Part shown: in pieces, positions 30,027 through 40,490 of the stretch | Layout of the letters: every line of letters starts with the position of its first letter | Position numbering within the stretch: the first letter of the stretch is position 1 | DNA from: Tritrichomonas musculus | Taxonomy: Eukaryota; Parabasalia; Tritrichomonadida; Tritrichomonadidae | Assembly (NCBI GenBank): GCA_039105265.1 | Contig: JAPFFF010000013.1 | Span: forward strand, 2,294,001-2,358,000 | Direction: 5' to 3' | Length of the DNA: 64,000 nt | The notes under the pieces: model-generated | What the model saw: the letters and a program-made list of their open reading frames with translations, nothing else | Database searches by the model: none | What the model was told of the DNA's origin: nothing | Program-made: the position numbers and the translations under genes

Positions 30027-31667
30027 ATGACGGAAACATTATTTAATAACACAGATGGGATAATTTCATATGTGACAAGTAAGATAGAAAAGTATGAACC
30101 GAATAGATTTGAGGAACAAGTGAAATATTATATAAATCATTATTGTGAAAAATATTTGAAAGTGAAAATTCCAGCTCAACATATAAACAATTTCTATATA
30201 ATTCATTACTTAACCATTCGTGATATAGTAAAGGATGAAGAACGTAGACGTGAAGTAGAAATGGAACGTGAACGAATGGCAGATTATGATGTAGCAGTGA
30301 GAATAGCAAGAGAGGATTTAATGAGTAAAGTATATAAAAACCAAAATGAAACAGGTAAAAAAGCGGCATATGATTTAAAATCATTTCGACCATTACTTGA
30401 TGAAGACAAACAGAAAATATATAAAGAATATAAGAAAGCATGGGATGAAGCACACCCAAAGAAAGAAAAGCCCAAAAAACCTAAGGAGAAATCATTTAAG
30501 GAAAGGTTGGATGAATACGTAATTTTACATAATGGAGATAATGAACTTTTAACATTTGAGGATTTTGAAAAGTTGACAGCAGGATGGAAGAAGAGAGGTA
30601 AAAAATCTTTAGAATCATGGTATAAAGAATATCAGGATAAATATTTTCAACAACCAGGGGCAACGATAGAAATACCAAATGTAGAATTAACGGGATTATT
30701 TGGATTTAAAGGTAAAGATAAAATTAAAGCTTTAAAATTACTTAATCCAGAACTGAAAGAAGAAAAGGGAAAAATACCTTCATCATTTCCATTAAAAGAA
30801 AATATAAAACGTTTTCAATTACATAGAGTTGCAGAAAGAAACACATGGATGATTGATTTAATGGAAATATATATTAAGAAAAAACAACCGTTAAAATATT
30901 TAATTGCAATTAATGTGAACACTAAATATTTATATGCACAAATTTTAAATGTGATGCTTTCAAAAACAGAATTTAGTAAAGATGAATTAAAAGCGACAAT
31001 GTCATATTTACGAGCATTACAAAAATTAATTGATAAAGGAATGAAGGTGGAACATTTAATCGGTGATGGTGAAGGTGCGTTTAATTCAAAATTGGCGCGT
31101 GAATCATTTTATAATTCACGAGGAATTGATTTTAAACCAGTAGCTAGACAACCTAAAGGTGCTTATCCTGATTTTATGAAATATGAACAGAAGAAAGCAA
31201 AGAAAACAGAACCTTTACATTCAAGTTTAGGAATTGTTGATAGAGTAATTAGAACCATTAGAGATATGGCGTATAATATGAATATTGGTATTATTAATCC
31301 TGAAGTAATGGATGAAATCGTAAATCAATACAATAACGCTCCACATAGAGGATTAAGTAAATGGGCAGGATTTAGTGTAACTCCAAAAATGGTAAATGAT
31401 GATCCAGAACTTGAAAATTATATTGTGAGGAGAATATTACAAGCTAATTGGGAAATTAAAAATAATGCAAGTTTTAATATTAATGATGGCGTAAATGTTA
31501 AAGTTTATAATATGACTGATAACAAAATGAAAAGAAGATCAGTGATAAGACCAGGAGAGTTTAAAGTTATTGGTAAAAAGAATGGATTATATGAAGTTGA
31601 AGGAAAACTTAATGGTGTAAGTGGTGAACCTCAATTATTACCAAGATATTTATTAGATCCTATTTAA
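30027..31667 (+). CDS. Polinton integrase (retrovirus-like DDE/D family)
   Basis: 546 residues. A long charged N-terminal region (1-260) precedes an RNase H-like rve core at about 265-450. The first acidic strand is in TWMIDLMEIY, the second in HLIGDGEGAFNS, and the third segment in HSSLGIVDRVIRTIRDMAYN. Then comes QYNNAPHRGLSKWAGFSVTPKMV, the usual post-core segment. The C-terminal ~70 residues (VKVYNMTDNKMKRRSVIRPG, then FKVIGKKNGLYEVEG) form an SH3-like DNA-binding domain. It catalyses insertion of the element's ends. Its place beside the polymerase is typical of Polintons. Confidence 0.9.
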   Translation: MTETLFNNTDGIISYVTSKIEKYEPNRFEEQVKYYINHYCEKYLKVKIPAQHINNFYIIHYLTIRDIVKDEERRREVEMERERMADYDVAVRIAREDLMSKVYKNQNETGKKAAYDLKSFRPLLDEDKQKIYKEYKKAWDEAHPKKEKPKKPKEKSFKERLDEYVILHNGDNELLTFEDFEKLTAGWKKRGKKSLESWYKEYQDKYFQQPGATIEIPNVELTGLFGFKGKDKIKALKLLNPELKEEKGKIPSSFPLKENIKRFQLHRVAERNTWMIDLMEIYIKKKQPLKYLIAINVNTKYLYAQILNVMLSKTEFSKDELKATMSYLRALQKLIDKGMKVEHLIGDGEGAFNSKLARESFYNSRGIDFKPVARQPKGAYPDFMKYEQKKAKKTEPLHSSLGIVDRVIRTIRDMAYNMNIGIINPEVMDEIVNQYNNAPHRGLSKWAGFSVTPKMVNDDPELENYIVRRILQANWEIKNNASFNINDGVNVKVYNMTDNKMKRRSVIRPGEFKVIGKKNGLYEVEGKLNGVSGEPQLLPRYLLDPI

Positions 31668-31693
31668 TAAATTTATTTTTTATTTGTATATAA

Positions 31694-32038
31694 ATGAACG
31701 TTGATGATATTGTCAGCGACCTTCGGTGGGACTTATTAAAACAACTATGGGAATCAGCAACACTGAGAAGTGAAATTGATATGGAATATTCAGATGTGCC
31801 TGAAGATATTCAAGACCAGTGGTATGATGAATTATGGAATATTGATGTTTCAAAATGGGAACCAAAAGATGATGAAAGAGCATTACCCGGAACACATTAC
31901 GATAATTATCTTGGTGATGTATTAGAATTCAACTGCTATAAAATAAGAAGTAAAATGATTGAATACTTAAGGAAAAACAAAAAGAAACAAAATTTATTTA
32001 AAGAACTTCATAATTGTTCGCTCTTAATCCTTTTATAA
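31694..32038 (+). CDS. Polinton small acidic protein (114 aa)
   Basis: Trp/Asp-rich (DVPEDIQDQWYDELWNIDVS). Starts at TATATAAATG. Its last 41 bases overlap the 3' end of the polymerase gene on the other strand. No family recognised. Confidence 0.55.
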   Translation: MNVDDIVSDLRWDLLKQLWESATLRSEIDMEYSDVPEDIQDQWYDELWNIDVSKWEPKDDERALPGTHYDNYLGDVLEFNCYKIRSKMIEYLRKNKKKQNLFKELHNCSLLILL

Positions 32039-35000
32039 ATGGTGCACATGCTTCATTCGGTAACACTATCATTTTATTATGAAATCCAGTTAAAGCATTT
32101 TTGTTAATCGTTATTTTTGACATCATGTTATGATTCATTTGTAAGTTAATGTTCTTACCTGATTTAACACATTGATTATCTAATATATCCTTATAATCTG
32201 ATGAAACAATTTTGTTTGTCTTTAATGAAACACCTTTAAGTTTTAAGGATTTAGTCACTCCGTTGTTATTCCAAATTGTATAACATTTAGGGCATAATGC
32301 TACTTGATTATCACCGTATTTTTCAACACAACAACCCAAAATTTTCTTTTCATCATAAACTGTATTAATTGATGGATCAGGCATGAATTTATAAATATTT
32401 TCATCATAAAATTGTTGATCTTTAATGATGTATTTAAAAACTTGATCATTTGATTCATTCATGTTTCCAGCAATAGCAAAATATGCTGAATCAGTGTCTG
32501 CAGATGTTAAATGAAATTTATTTGTGTCTAAACATTTAAACATAAAGTCATAAATGAATGTTAAATACCAAAATTTAGCATTATCAAGAGTGAAGAATGC
32601 CGTTTGAATACATGTTTTACACCTGAATGATTTAGGATTTGATTGAATAAGGAATGTATCATCAGCAATTCTGGAACCATTAATATAAGTATCTGATACA
32701 ATTGATTGATAAGCTTTATCTGAATCACAAATTTTAACCTTACTATATTTTTCTGTATTCATTCCATCATAACCGTATGAACCATTCATTGATATTTTAT
32801 AAAATTTTTCGTTTCCGGATGATTTACCAGCAATAATATCTTGACGTTTACGCATGAATTCGTTAACAAATGGATGAAAAGCTTTATTTGCCTCATACAA
32901 TGATAAATTAAGGATATCAGTAACTTTTAATCCATGATCAATGAGGAACCATAAATAATAACAACCAAATGATTTAAATTCACCCATTGTATCTAATGTC
33001 ATTGTTAATTTAGTATCTGTTTTATCAATAACACTAATTTTATTTTTCTTTCCGTATTGATACATATATTTACCAATAACATCTTCAGTATTTTTAATAT
33101 CAAAATTACGAAATACTGGTGGAAAGTTAATGAGATCATTTATTTTATTAATGGGACATTCTAATTTAACTTTAGCTCTAAATATCAATTCAGGATTTGG
33201 TTCATATCTATGTTTAGTATAAATTATATTCATACATTTTTTATAAACTTCATCTTTTTTGTTTCCATTTTCGTCATAACATTCAAAACGAGTAATTAAT
33301 GAACCGGGCATATACATAATGCCTCCATGATAAGGGTTAAATTCATGATAATTTGACGAAAATGATGAAGGATAAAGTGAGTTGAAATCAACACCCACAA
33401 CATGTGAAACAATATCTGGTGTATCATATGAAATAACTTTATTGTGCTCAAATTTGAATTTATTAATGTGTGAAACACCACGGATATTTTTACGATGCAT
33501 TACCATAGATAAACCACCTGTTATACCTTCACGTAAATCATAATATTCTTTTTCATTTGATAAAGTAGATGGTAATTTATGAAGCCGACAATATTTATTT
33601 AATTGAATTCTTAAACGAGTCACTTTATCATCGGAACGATTTCTTAATTGATTGCATGATGCACAAGCTAATAAACAATTACTTAATTCATGACCTATAT
33701 CATTATTGATTCTATCAAGTGTTGGTTTATTATGATTTGTGAAATGTTCACCACAGAGATGACATTTACCAGTTGAAGGATTATTATATAATTTCATGAA
33801 TTCATCAAAATCATCTTCTGAAACTACTTTATTTAAATTACGTTGAGGTTTGTTTGGATTTAATTTATTGAATCGTTCATCTTGATAATAATATGAATCA
33901 CATTTATAACTCCACCAATTTAGACTAGGAATGAAAGTATTTGATGTATTGATTATGTTATAGTCAATTGATGGATCAAAATCTTTATAAGCTAGTGAGT
34001 ATTTAATACAAACTGAATTTTTAGATAATGAAAGATTTGAGATTAAATCAACGTTATATTGAGCGTTTAAATTAATGAGGTTATCAATTGGTTTAATCAT
34101 CATTTCAACATCATTATCATTATATGAAAGTAAATAATCCCAACGTGTATTAAAACGTTTTGAATCTTCAAGATATAGGTTATATTCTTCTTCATTAATG
34201 AGGAAACGTTGACCAAGATATGAATAAAAGTCTTTATATTCGAATGGTTGAGATTGTGAAAGTACAACATTAAAGTTTTCAGTATTGACAGCTTCATATG
34301 GAAAAACTCCTTTTGATGAATTGGATTCACCACCAAAATCAATACCAAATTGTTTTAATGTACCACCAGCAATGAATGCTTGGGCATCAATGAAACGTAA
34401 AGAAATTTTATCAGATTTAAGGATAAATTGTTTAAGAGCAGTAGATGAACCAATTAATGAGTTATTATCAACTGACCAAGAGCAATTTTCACCTTTATGA
34501 TTAAAATATTGTTTAAATAAATTTGAATCAAAACGTGATGAATTAAAACCAAATACAGTAACTGTTTCGAGATCATGAACTATACCTTTTGGATCTTCAA
34601 TATTGAGCATTTGTTTATAAAAGTTAATTTTATCATTAATGATTAAATGAGCTTGATTAAACATATATTCAATCCAATGAATAATAAAATCTTTATCACG
34701 AGCATCAAAATGTTTTGTTAAAGTTCCTGATGAAAATTTAATGCAACAACTAACGGATAAAGGAACTAATCGTGAATTAATCGTTGTTGATTTAGTTAAT
34801 GATTCATTTATTGAATGTTCCATTGTTTCAAAATCATATGTCATATAATATTCTTGAGGTTTGAATTGAAGGTTATGAGCTAGACAATATTCATAAACAG
34901 AGTTGGATAGAATATGAGGACAATATGGTAAAGATTGTTTTTCAACGATGAAGTTTTTCTTAAATTTACCATCACATTTATTAACATGTTGTTCAAATCG

Positions 35001-36551
35001 TTTATGATTATTAATCCCTCTAACAACATATGATTTACATTTAGGACAAACTAACAAACCAGTTAATTTTTCAGCATCTTTGATATACATAATATGAAGT
35101 ATTTGACCTTTTGAATAAAGTAAGGCATTAAATGTTGTGTATGATTTATCAAAAAACCATTGTTCAGATATGTCATATAAACCAGTACCAAAATATTCAT
35201 AAATGTTAACATTGATTTTATGCTTTTGTGCTGAAAGTTTCATTTCTTCCATTGTTGTACCATCATAATTATTCAAGAAATTAAGAGCTTCATTTGTGAT
35301 TTTAGTTTTATATGGAAATCCATGTTCTTCACATAAAAGACGTCGTGCATGATTTGTTCGGTCATTTAATTTATAACTTTTATAATTTAATAATTTTGGA
35401 TTAACACAAACAGCTAAAAAACGATACCAGCACATTTTATCGTCTTCATTATCAGTAATGATAAGTTTTGATTTGACAAGTTCTTCAGGAAGCTGTAATT
35501 TACCAGTAATTTTAACTAATCGTGAAATCGTAAATGCAACGGATGAAACAAAAGTAAGTTTAACTGATGACTCAGAAACTTCATAGTTATGAAGAACGGA
35601 CTCAATATAAAATTTGATTTTTTCAAGGTCGGAATTTGTTTGAACAGTTATAGGAATATTTGATGAATATTTATAATTGATTGCATTAATTACTCGTTTT
35701 TCGTAATCATAACGGATTATTTCGTCATGTTGTTTAATGGGTATTTCAAAGATACCAGATAATTCAAAAGTTAACTTAAAAGGTTTACGTTCTGATTTAA
35801 AGACTACATCTTCAAGGTAATTAAATATATCATCAATGGATGAAAATGAATTCAGATAATAAACAACTATTGGATCTTTATTTTGATTTTTGGTAACAAC
35901 TTCTTGATCCTTTAATGTTTTTCTATGTTGTTCAAGTAAATTTAAAGCAAGTTCATATTCATGTGGAACATTAACAACTAAGTAATCTATATCTTTACTT
36001 TGAAAATCATGACCAAAGTCTTTGAAGAAATTAATTAATTCTTCATTCTGGGCTTCAAATAACTTTTGAGCATATGGTTTTAATGGTTTCATTTCTTTTG
36101 GAGGAAGTGGTTTAAGTAATGGTTTATTATTTAAAAGTTCATCAAGCATACGTTTATAATTTGCTTTTTGGGTATGAATGACAGATTTTTCATTATTGAT
36201 TTGAGAAACAAATTTGGTTTGTGTTTGTTGCTTATGTAATTCATCAATTGAATTTTTAATTTTAAGTTTATGCAAATTATTGTAGAAATATTCATCTGAA
36301 TCGATGTATTTGTGTGGAGGTTTTGGTGATGGAATATTTAATCCTTTAGCGAACCAATACATTGAATTATAATCATTTTCTCCATCATATCCTCTATCTA
36401 AAATATCTTGTACTATTGAGTCAATTAAATTTTCACGTAAATCTTTTTCATTATTAAATTCATTTTTCCATTCATCAATGGTTGTATTATCATTATGAAC
36501 TAAATTATCAAGTTCAATTAATTTTTCTATTGGTGTTTTATCTAATTTCAT
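31998..36551 (-). CDS. Polinton protein-primed family B DNA polymerase with embedded HNH-like module
   Basis: 1517 residues. N-terminal region typical of Polinton polymerases (CWYRFLAVC near 374, a C2HC finger CPKC..C at 502-526). Exonuclease motifs: TYDFETMEH (571-579), FGFNSSRFDSNLF (667-679), YNDNDVEMM (810-818). Polymerase motifs: A GVDFNSLYPSSF (1053-1064), B KISMNGSYGYDG (1252-1263), C SADTDSAYF (1350-1358). An HNH nuclease-like module is placed between exonuclease and palm (about 929-971: CHLCGEHF, PTLDRINND, GHELSN, CASCNQLRNR). The enzyme replicates the linear element from a protein-primed end. The leader carries the T-rich motif of the other genes. Confidence 0.93.
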   Translation of the reverse strand: MKLDKTPIEKLIELDNLVHNDNTTIDEWKNEFNNEKDLRENLIDSIVQDILDRGYDGENDYNSMYWFAKGLNIPSPKPPHKYIDSDEYFYNNLHKLKIKNSIDELHKQQTQTKFVSQINNEKSVIHTQKANYKRMLDELLNNKPLLKPLPPKEMKPLKPYAQKLFEAQNEELINFFKDFGHDFQSKDIDYLVVNVPHEYELALNLLEQHRKTLKDQEVVTKNQNKDPIVVYYLNSFSSIDDIFNYLEDVVFKSERKPFKLTFELSGIFEIPIKQHDEIIRYDYEKRVINAINYKYSSNIPITVQTNSDLEKIKFYIESVLHNYEVSESSVKLTFVSSVAFTISRLVKITGKLQLPEELVKSKLIITDNEDDKMCWYRFLAVCVNPKLLNYKSYKLNDRTNHARRLLCEEHGFPYKTKITNEALNFLNNYDGTTMEEMKLSAQKHKINVNIYEYFGTGLYDISEQWFFDKSYTTFNALLYSKGQILHIMYIKDAEKLTGLLVCPKCKSYVVRGINNHKRFEQHVNKCDGKFKKNFIVEKQSLPYCPHILSNSVYEYCLAHNLQFKPQEYYMTYDFETMEHSINESLTKSTTINSRLVPLSVSCCIKFSSGTLTKHFDARDKDFIIHWIEYMFNQAHLIINDKINFYKQMLNIEDPKGIVHDLETVTVFGFNSSRFDSNLFKQYFNHKGENCSWSVDNNSLIGSSTALKQFILKSDKISLRFIDAQAFIAGGTLKQFGIDFGGESNSSKGVFPYEAVNTENFNVVLSQSQPFEYKDFYSYLGQRFLINEEEYNLYLEDSKRFNTRWDYLLSYNDNDVEMMIKPIDNLINLNAQYNVDLISNLSLSKNSVCIKYSLAYKDFDPSIDYNIINTSNTFIPSLNWWSYKCDSYYYQDERFNKLNPNKPQRNLNKVVSEDDFDEFMKLYNNPSTGKCHLCGEHFTNHNKPTLDRINNDIGHELSNCLLACASCNQLRNRSDDKVTRLRIQLNKYCRLHKLPSTLSNEKEYYDLREGITGGLSMVMHRKNIRGVSHINKFKFEHNKVISYDTPDIVSHVVGVDFNSLYPSSFSSNYHEFNPYHGGIMYMPGSLITRFECYDENGNKKDEVYKKCMNIIYTKHRYEPNPELIFRAKVKLECPINKINDLINFPPVFRNFDIKNTEDVIGKYMYQYGKKNKISVIDKTDTKLTMTLDTMGEFKSFGCYYLWFLIDHGLKVTDILNLSLYEANKAFHPFVNEFMRKRQDIIAGKSSGNEKFYKISMNGSYGYDGMNTEKYSKVKICDSDKAYQSIVSDTYINGSRIADDTFLIQSNPKSFRCKTCIQTAFFTLDNAKFWYLTFIYDFMFKCLDTNKFHLTSADTDSAYFAIAGNMNESNDQVFKYIIKDQQFYDENIYKFMPDPSINTVYDEKKILGCCVEKYGDNQVALCPKCYTIWNNNGVTKSLKLKGVSLKTNKIVSSDYKDILDNQCVKSGKNINLQMNHNMMSKITINKNALTGFHNKMIVLPNEACAPFIKGLRANNYEVL

Positions 36552-36592
36552 TTAGGTGGAAATAAAAATTTAAAAAATAAAAAATTAATTAG

Positions 36593-37533
36593 ATTTATTT
36601 TTGGATATGTGATATAAAAATAAATGTTAAAATTAATTTTATAAAATATTTGGAGAACGTTTATTTATTAAAATTTTTTCGATTTATGTGAAACTTTGAA
36701 AAGTTTGAGCCCTTGGCGAAGTATTCAAATTATCAGACATTTCGGAAATAACGTATTTTATAAAATTTTTTCGATTTGTATGAGTATTCAAATTATCAGA
36801 CATTTCGGAAATAACGTATTTTATAAAATTTTATAAATTTTGAGTGAGTATTCAATTTATCAGACATTTAATTCAATTTATCAGACATTTAATTCAAATT
36901 ATCAGACATTTCGGATATAACGTATTTTATAAAATTTTTTCGATTTGTGTGAAACTTTGAAAAGTTTGAGCCCTTGGCGAAGTATTCAAATTATCAGACA
37001 TTTCGGAAATAACGAATTTGTAAATTGAGAAACATTCAAATTATCAGACATTTCGGAAATAACGAATTTGTAAAATTTTTTCGATTTATGTGAGTATTCA
37101 ATTTATCAGACATTCCAGATAACGTAAATTTAATCATTTACGTATAAAATTTATGATTTCAAGCCGCTTTGCGGCGTGGACGAAGTCCTTTTTTGACTTT
37201 TGAGATTTGAGGATGAAATTTATTAAAATCATGCCGCTTTGCGGCTGGTCAAATGCCTTTATGAAGGGGTGATGAATCAGTGGACAAAGTCCTTTTTTGA
37301 GGTTTGAGGAAAAAAATTAAAATGTTAAAAAAAAATTTGTAATAATATTATCACATATAACAAAATTTATGAAATAAAAATTAATGTGTGGATGCGGTGG
37401 TGTATATAAATTGATATCATAGATTTTAAAAAGCAGTGAGTTGTGGATTGGTGAAATCATTATATATATAATAACTGTGTAATGTGACGTGAACAATTAT
37501 TAACCCCCCACTGCTTATCTCATATACACTACT
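36593..37533 (-). repeat. Right terminal inverted repeat of the Polinton
   Basis: Outer part complements the left end. The inner part has multiple TATCAGACATTTCGGAAATAACG units spaced irregularly between 36,735 and 37,110, plus a duplicated GAGCCCTTGGCGAAGTATTC, and two perfect palindromes GCCGCTTTGCGGC at about 37,163 and 37,231 that are absent from the left end. Confidence 0.85.
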
Positions 37534-37538
37534 AATAG
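37534..37538. repeat. Right target-site duplication of the Polinton
   Basis: AATAG, the partner of 17,270-17,274. Confidence 0.75.
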
Positions 37539-37801
37539 AAGATCAAGTTTCCTTTTTATTTATATTTTATTATATTATAAAAGCTTATATAACAACAAAA
37601 GTCGACTTAAAAATGAAAAAGAAGAAGAAAACCCTAAAGGAAATTATCCCAAACTTTTTCAAAAAAATTGAATTTTTAAAAATGAATTTTTCATGTTAAA
37701 TAAAATAAATATTTATTTATTAATGATTATACTAAATTTAATATAATATTATAGATATAGGTAAACATAAATGATTATCTTTTTTTATGATAATTATAAT
37801 A

Positions 37802-38502
37802 AACTGCTTCTCAGCGGTTGTACAACTAATTGAGAGATATTCAAAAGTTTACATTTATCTACTTTCAAAATTCAATTTAGTTGTACAACCGTTTTTTCAT
37901 ATTTAAATAAAAAAGAATAAAAAAAAGGAATTTATGATTAGATTTGATTTATATAATAAAAGAAATGGAAATGTATGACAGTTTGTAAGCTAGTATTGCT
38001 GAATTGCTATATAGTTTGGTAATGAGCCTATATTTATTTGAAATTTGATTATCATTAATCATGGGAACGTTCTGAGTTACTCCAAAGTTCCATGTAATTT
38101 GCATCTATTTGTTGCGTTGGAACATTTTTACTAATGATACACGAGATTCTGATTAGCTTTCTCTAAGGAATACTAAATAAAAATGATTTGAATTCAATTA
38201 TAATTTTTTCTTTTGAAAATTTGAATGATGTAAAATTTTCTTTCCATGAATTTATATTTATCTACATTCAAAAATTGTATAGAAGTTTATTCATTTCTGA
38301 AGAAAATTTAAAAAAGCAATTAAATGCACAATTTAACAATATTTTAAATAACTTATTTAATCATTATAACTAATCAAACATTATATTGTTAATTATGAAA
38401 GTATATAAAATAAATATTCATTATAAATTTAGATATTAACGAAATTTCAAATACGAAATTTGAATTCCTCTCAAATACTTGTACAACCGTTGAGAACCAG
38501 TT
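37802..38502. mobile_element. 701-bp TA-flanked MITE
   Basis: Imperfect ~45-bp inverted ends (left AACTGCTTCTCAGCGGTTGT, right complement AACTGGTTCTCAACGGTTGT) flanked by TA on both sides (37,800-37,801 and 38,503-38,504). The ends start with AACT like the mariner-type element at 10,539. A second copy of the GTTGTACAAC core at about 37,880 faces the left end and could form a subterminal hairpin. No transposase frame. Probably a Tc1/mariner-type non-autonomous element. Confidence 0.7.
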
Positions 38503-38513
38503 TAGGTGGGCTA

Positions 38514-39293
38514 AGAGGTATTCACTTTGAGGATTTTGACTGTATTTTTTTAAAAAAATATAAAAATTAAAACGCATTTATTTAATAAATGATATATTAA
38601 AAATTGCAAAATTGTTTATGCGCTAGTTTTTGAGAAAATTCGATTTTATGATATAAATTTTTTTTTCAATTTATGAGCCATTCAAAACCGTAAATTATCA
38701 TAGAAAAAAATTGAAAGAAAAATTTTCCAAAATGACACTATAATTTAATTAAAAATTTTGAATATTTTTGTAATTATATGTACGTTAAAAAACGTTTATT
38801 TTTTAATTTGAGTATAATAAATGAAACATATTTTCCAAAAAATTGGCCGCATAAAATCATTAATGCTTCTAGGAATAAATTTTCATGGCCAATATAAGCA
38901 TTATATTAAAGTTGTAGAATCATATAAAGACAATTTTTGAAGTTATCATCTATTTTTCATGAAAAATGCTTTTTGGGTTTGAAAGTATGAAGAATGCAGA
39001 TTTTGCAGTTTCTGAATTAGGAAATAATTAGAAATTTTCATTTAATGTGATAATACTTTGGAATAATGAAGATATCCCAAATATATTCAATGTTATTAAT
39101 AAAAAGATATAATTATATAGTTAACTAAAATATGATTTTTTCTTCAATTTAATATTCAAATCATCATTTAAACATTTTATAGATTAATTTGATGATAAAA
39201 AGAAATTAAAATAATCTATATTTAGCTCAAAAAATTAAAAATAAATTTTTAAAAAGAAAAATGACCGTTAAGTCACTTAAGGTGAATACCTCT
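38514..39293. mobile_element. hAT-like non-autonomous element A (780 bp)
   Basis: Ends AGAGGTATTCAC... in inverted orientation, flanked by a perfect 8-bp duplication GTGGGCTA (38,506-38,513 and 39,294-39,301). An eight-base duplication and short ends fit the hAT superfamily. No transposase is seen. Shares its terminal sequence with the next element. Confidence 0.8.
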
Positions 39294-39317
39294 GTGGGCT
39301 ACTTTTTTTTTTTTGAC

Positions 39318-40482
39318 AGAGGTATTCATGTAGGGAATTCGTCGATAAAATTTTAAATAAAACATTTTATATTTTTTGATATTTTATGATTGGATTATAT
39401 AAAGATTTGTATAATTCTATGTGCTTCTTTTTTCAAGATATGAATTAAATATATTTTTGTGAGAATAAATAACTTTATTTCTGAATTTTTATAATTTCAA
39501 TAGAAATATAAAAATATAATTATTTATTCATAAATATGCATTATATGCGATTATTAATATTTAAATTAGTTGATAAATGTATTATATGTTTATATATAAA
39601 ATTAATATACATTTATAAATCTTATAATAAAGAAATAAATAGATTAGTTTTAATTATTTTTCAATATTTTAGGAACGATCTTTTTATACAAATTAATAAA
39701 TAATCAATTGAATTTATAATCATCTTTTTTTTGAAAAAAAAATTTATTCTCTCAATATTTTATTACAATTTTATTAATAAACATAGAAACTTTTCATAAG
39801 AATTGAATCAAATAATCGTAAAAAATTATAATTTTATAACTAATATTTTGCGTTTTATAATTAATGAACTATGATTTTTTTTATTTTTTATTATTATTTA
39901 ATGCAATTAAATTATTGTTATCTAAGTTAATTCAAGAAAACATAAATATTTAATAAAAGTTTTTCTCTTTTTTTTTGATTTTGGCATTTTGCACCAATAA
40001 AATTAATAATATAAAGTAAAATCGACATTTCTCAAAAATGAGCGCATAACCAATAAATTCCATTCTCAACTGAATAATTCAGATTAAGCCAAAACATATA
40101 CATAAAATATAAGAAAATTTAACGAGCGAATTTTTAAATATTCTACTTTTTTGCAAAAAAATTCATTTTCAAATTCTAAAATCTTCATTATTTTTACATA
40201 TAAAGCAAAGAGCAAAATTTTAAATCTAACAATAAATTATAGTATTAAGAAATTACCTTTATTATTTTAAATATCTGGCATATATTTTAAATTGAGTAAA
40301 AATATCAAGATATTAGAAAAAAAAATTTTAACATTATTTTTTCAAAAAAGAATGCTTAATATAATCTCCACAGGCAAGAAATTTGTTTCTCTTAATCTGA
40401 GTCTTCAAAACTTTAAATTGGCTGAAAAAATGCAATTATAAAAATTATCAAAGACGTTAAGTCACCTCACATGAATACCTCT
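39318..40482. mobile_element. hAT-like non-autonomous element B (1165 bp)
   Basis: Ends AGAGGTATTCATGT... inverted, flanked by a perfect 8-bp duplication TTTTTGAC (39,310-39,317 and 40,483-40,490). Its right end reads, inwards, AGAGGTATTCATGTGAGGTG then ACTTAACG, matching the right end of element A (GTGACTTAACG), so both belong to one family. The internal DNA is AT-rich with no transposase. Confidence 0.8.
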
Positions 40483-40490
40483 TTTTTGAC

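Larger units (their letters stand above)
17275..37533. mobile_element. Polinton/Maverick, 20.3 kb, looks whole
   Basis: The element starts AGTAGTGTATATGAG and ends in the inverted copy, with a short target duplication on both sides. The terminal inverted repeats are about 0.76 kb (left) and 0.94 kb (right). Their outer ~300 bases differ at only a few positions, so insertion is recent on an evolutionary scale. Parts found: retrovirus-like integrase, A32/FtsK-type packaging ATPase, double-jelly-roll type major capsid protein, protein-primed family B DNA polymerase, fibre-like proteins, two short MAFGSWFK proteins and several small genes. No obvious breaks were noticed. I did not recognise the adenain-like protease that many Polintons carry. 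Polintons of this type are abundant in Trichomonas vaginalis. Confidence 0.93.
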
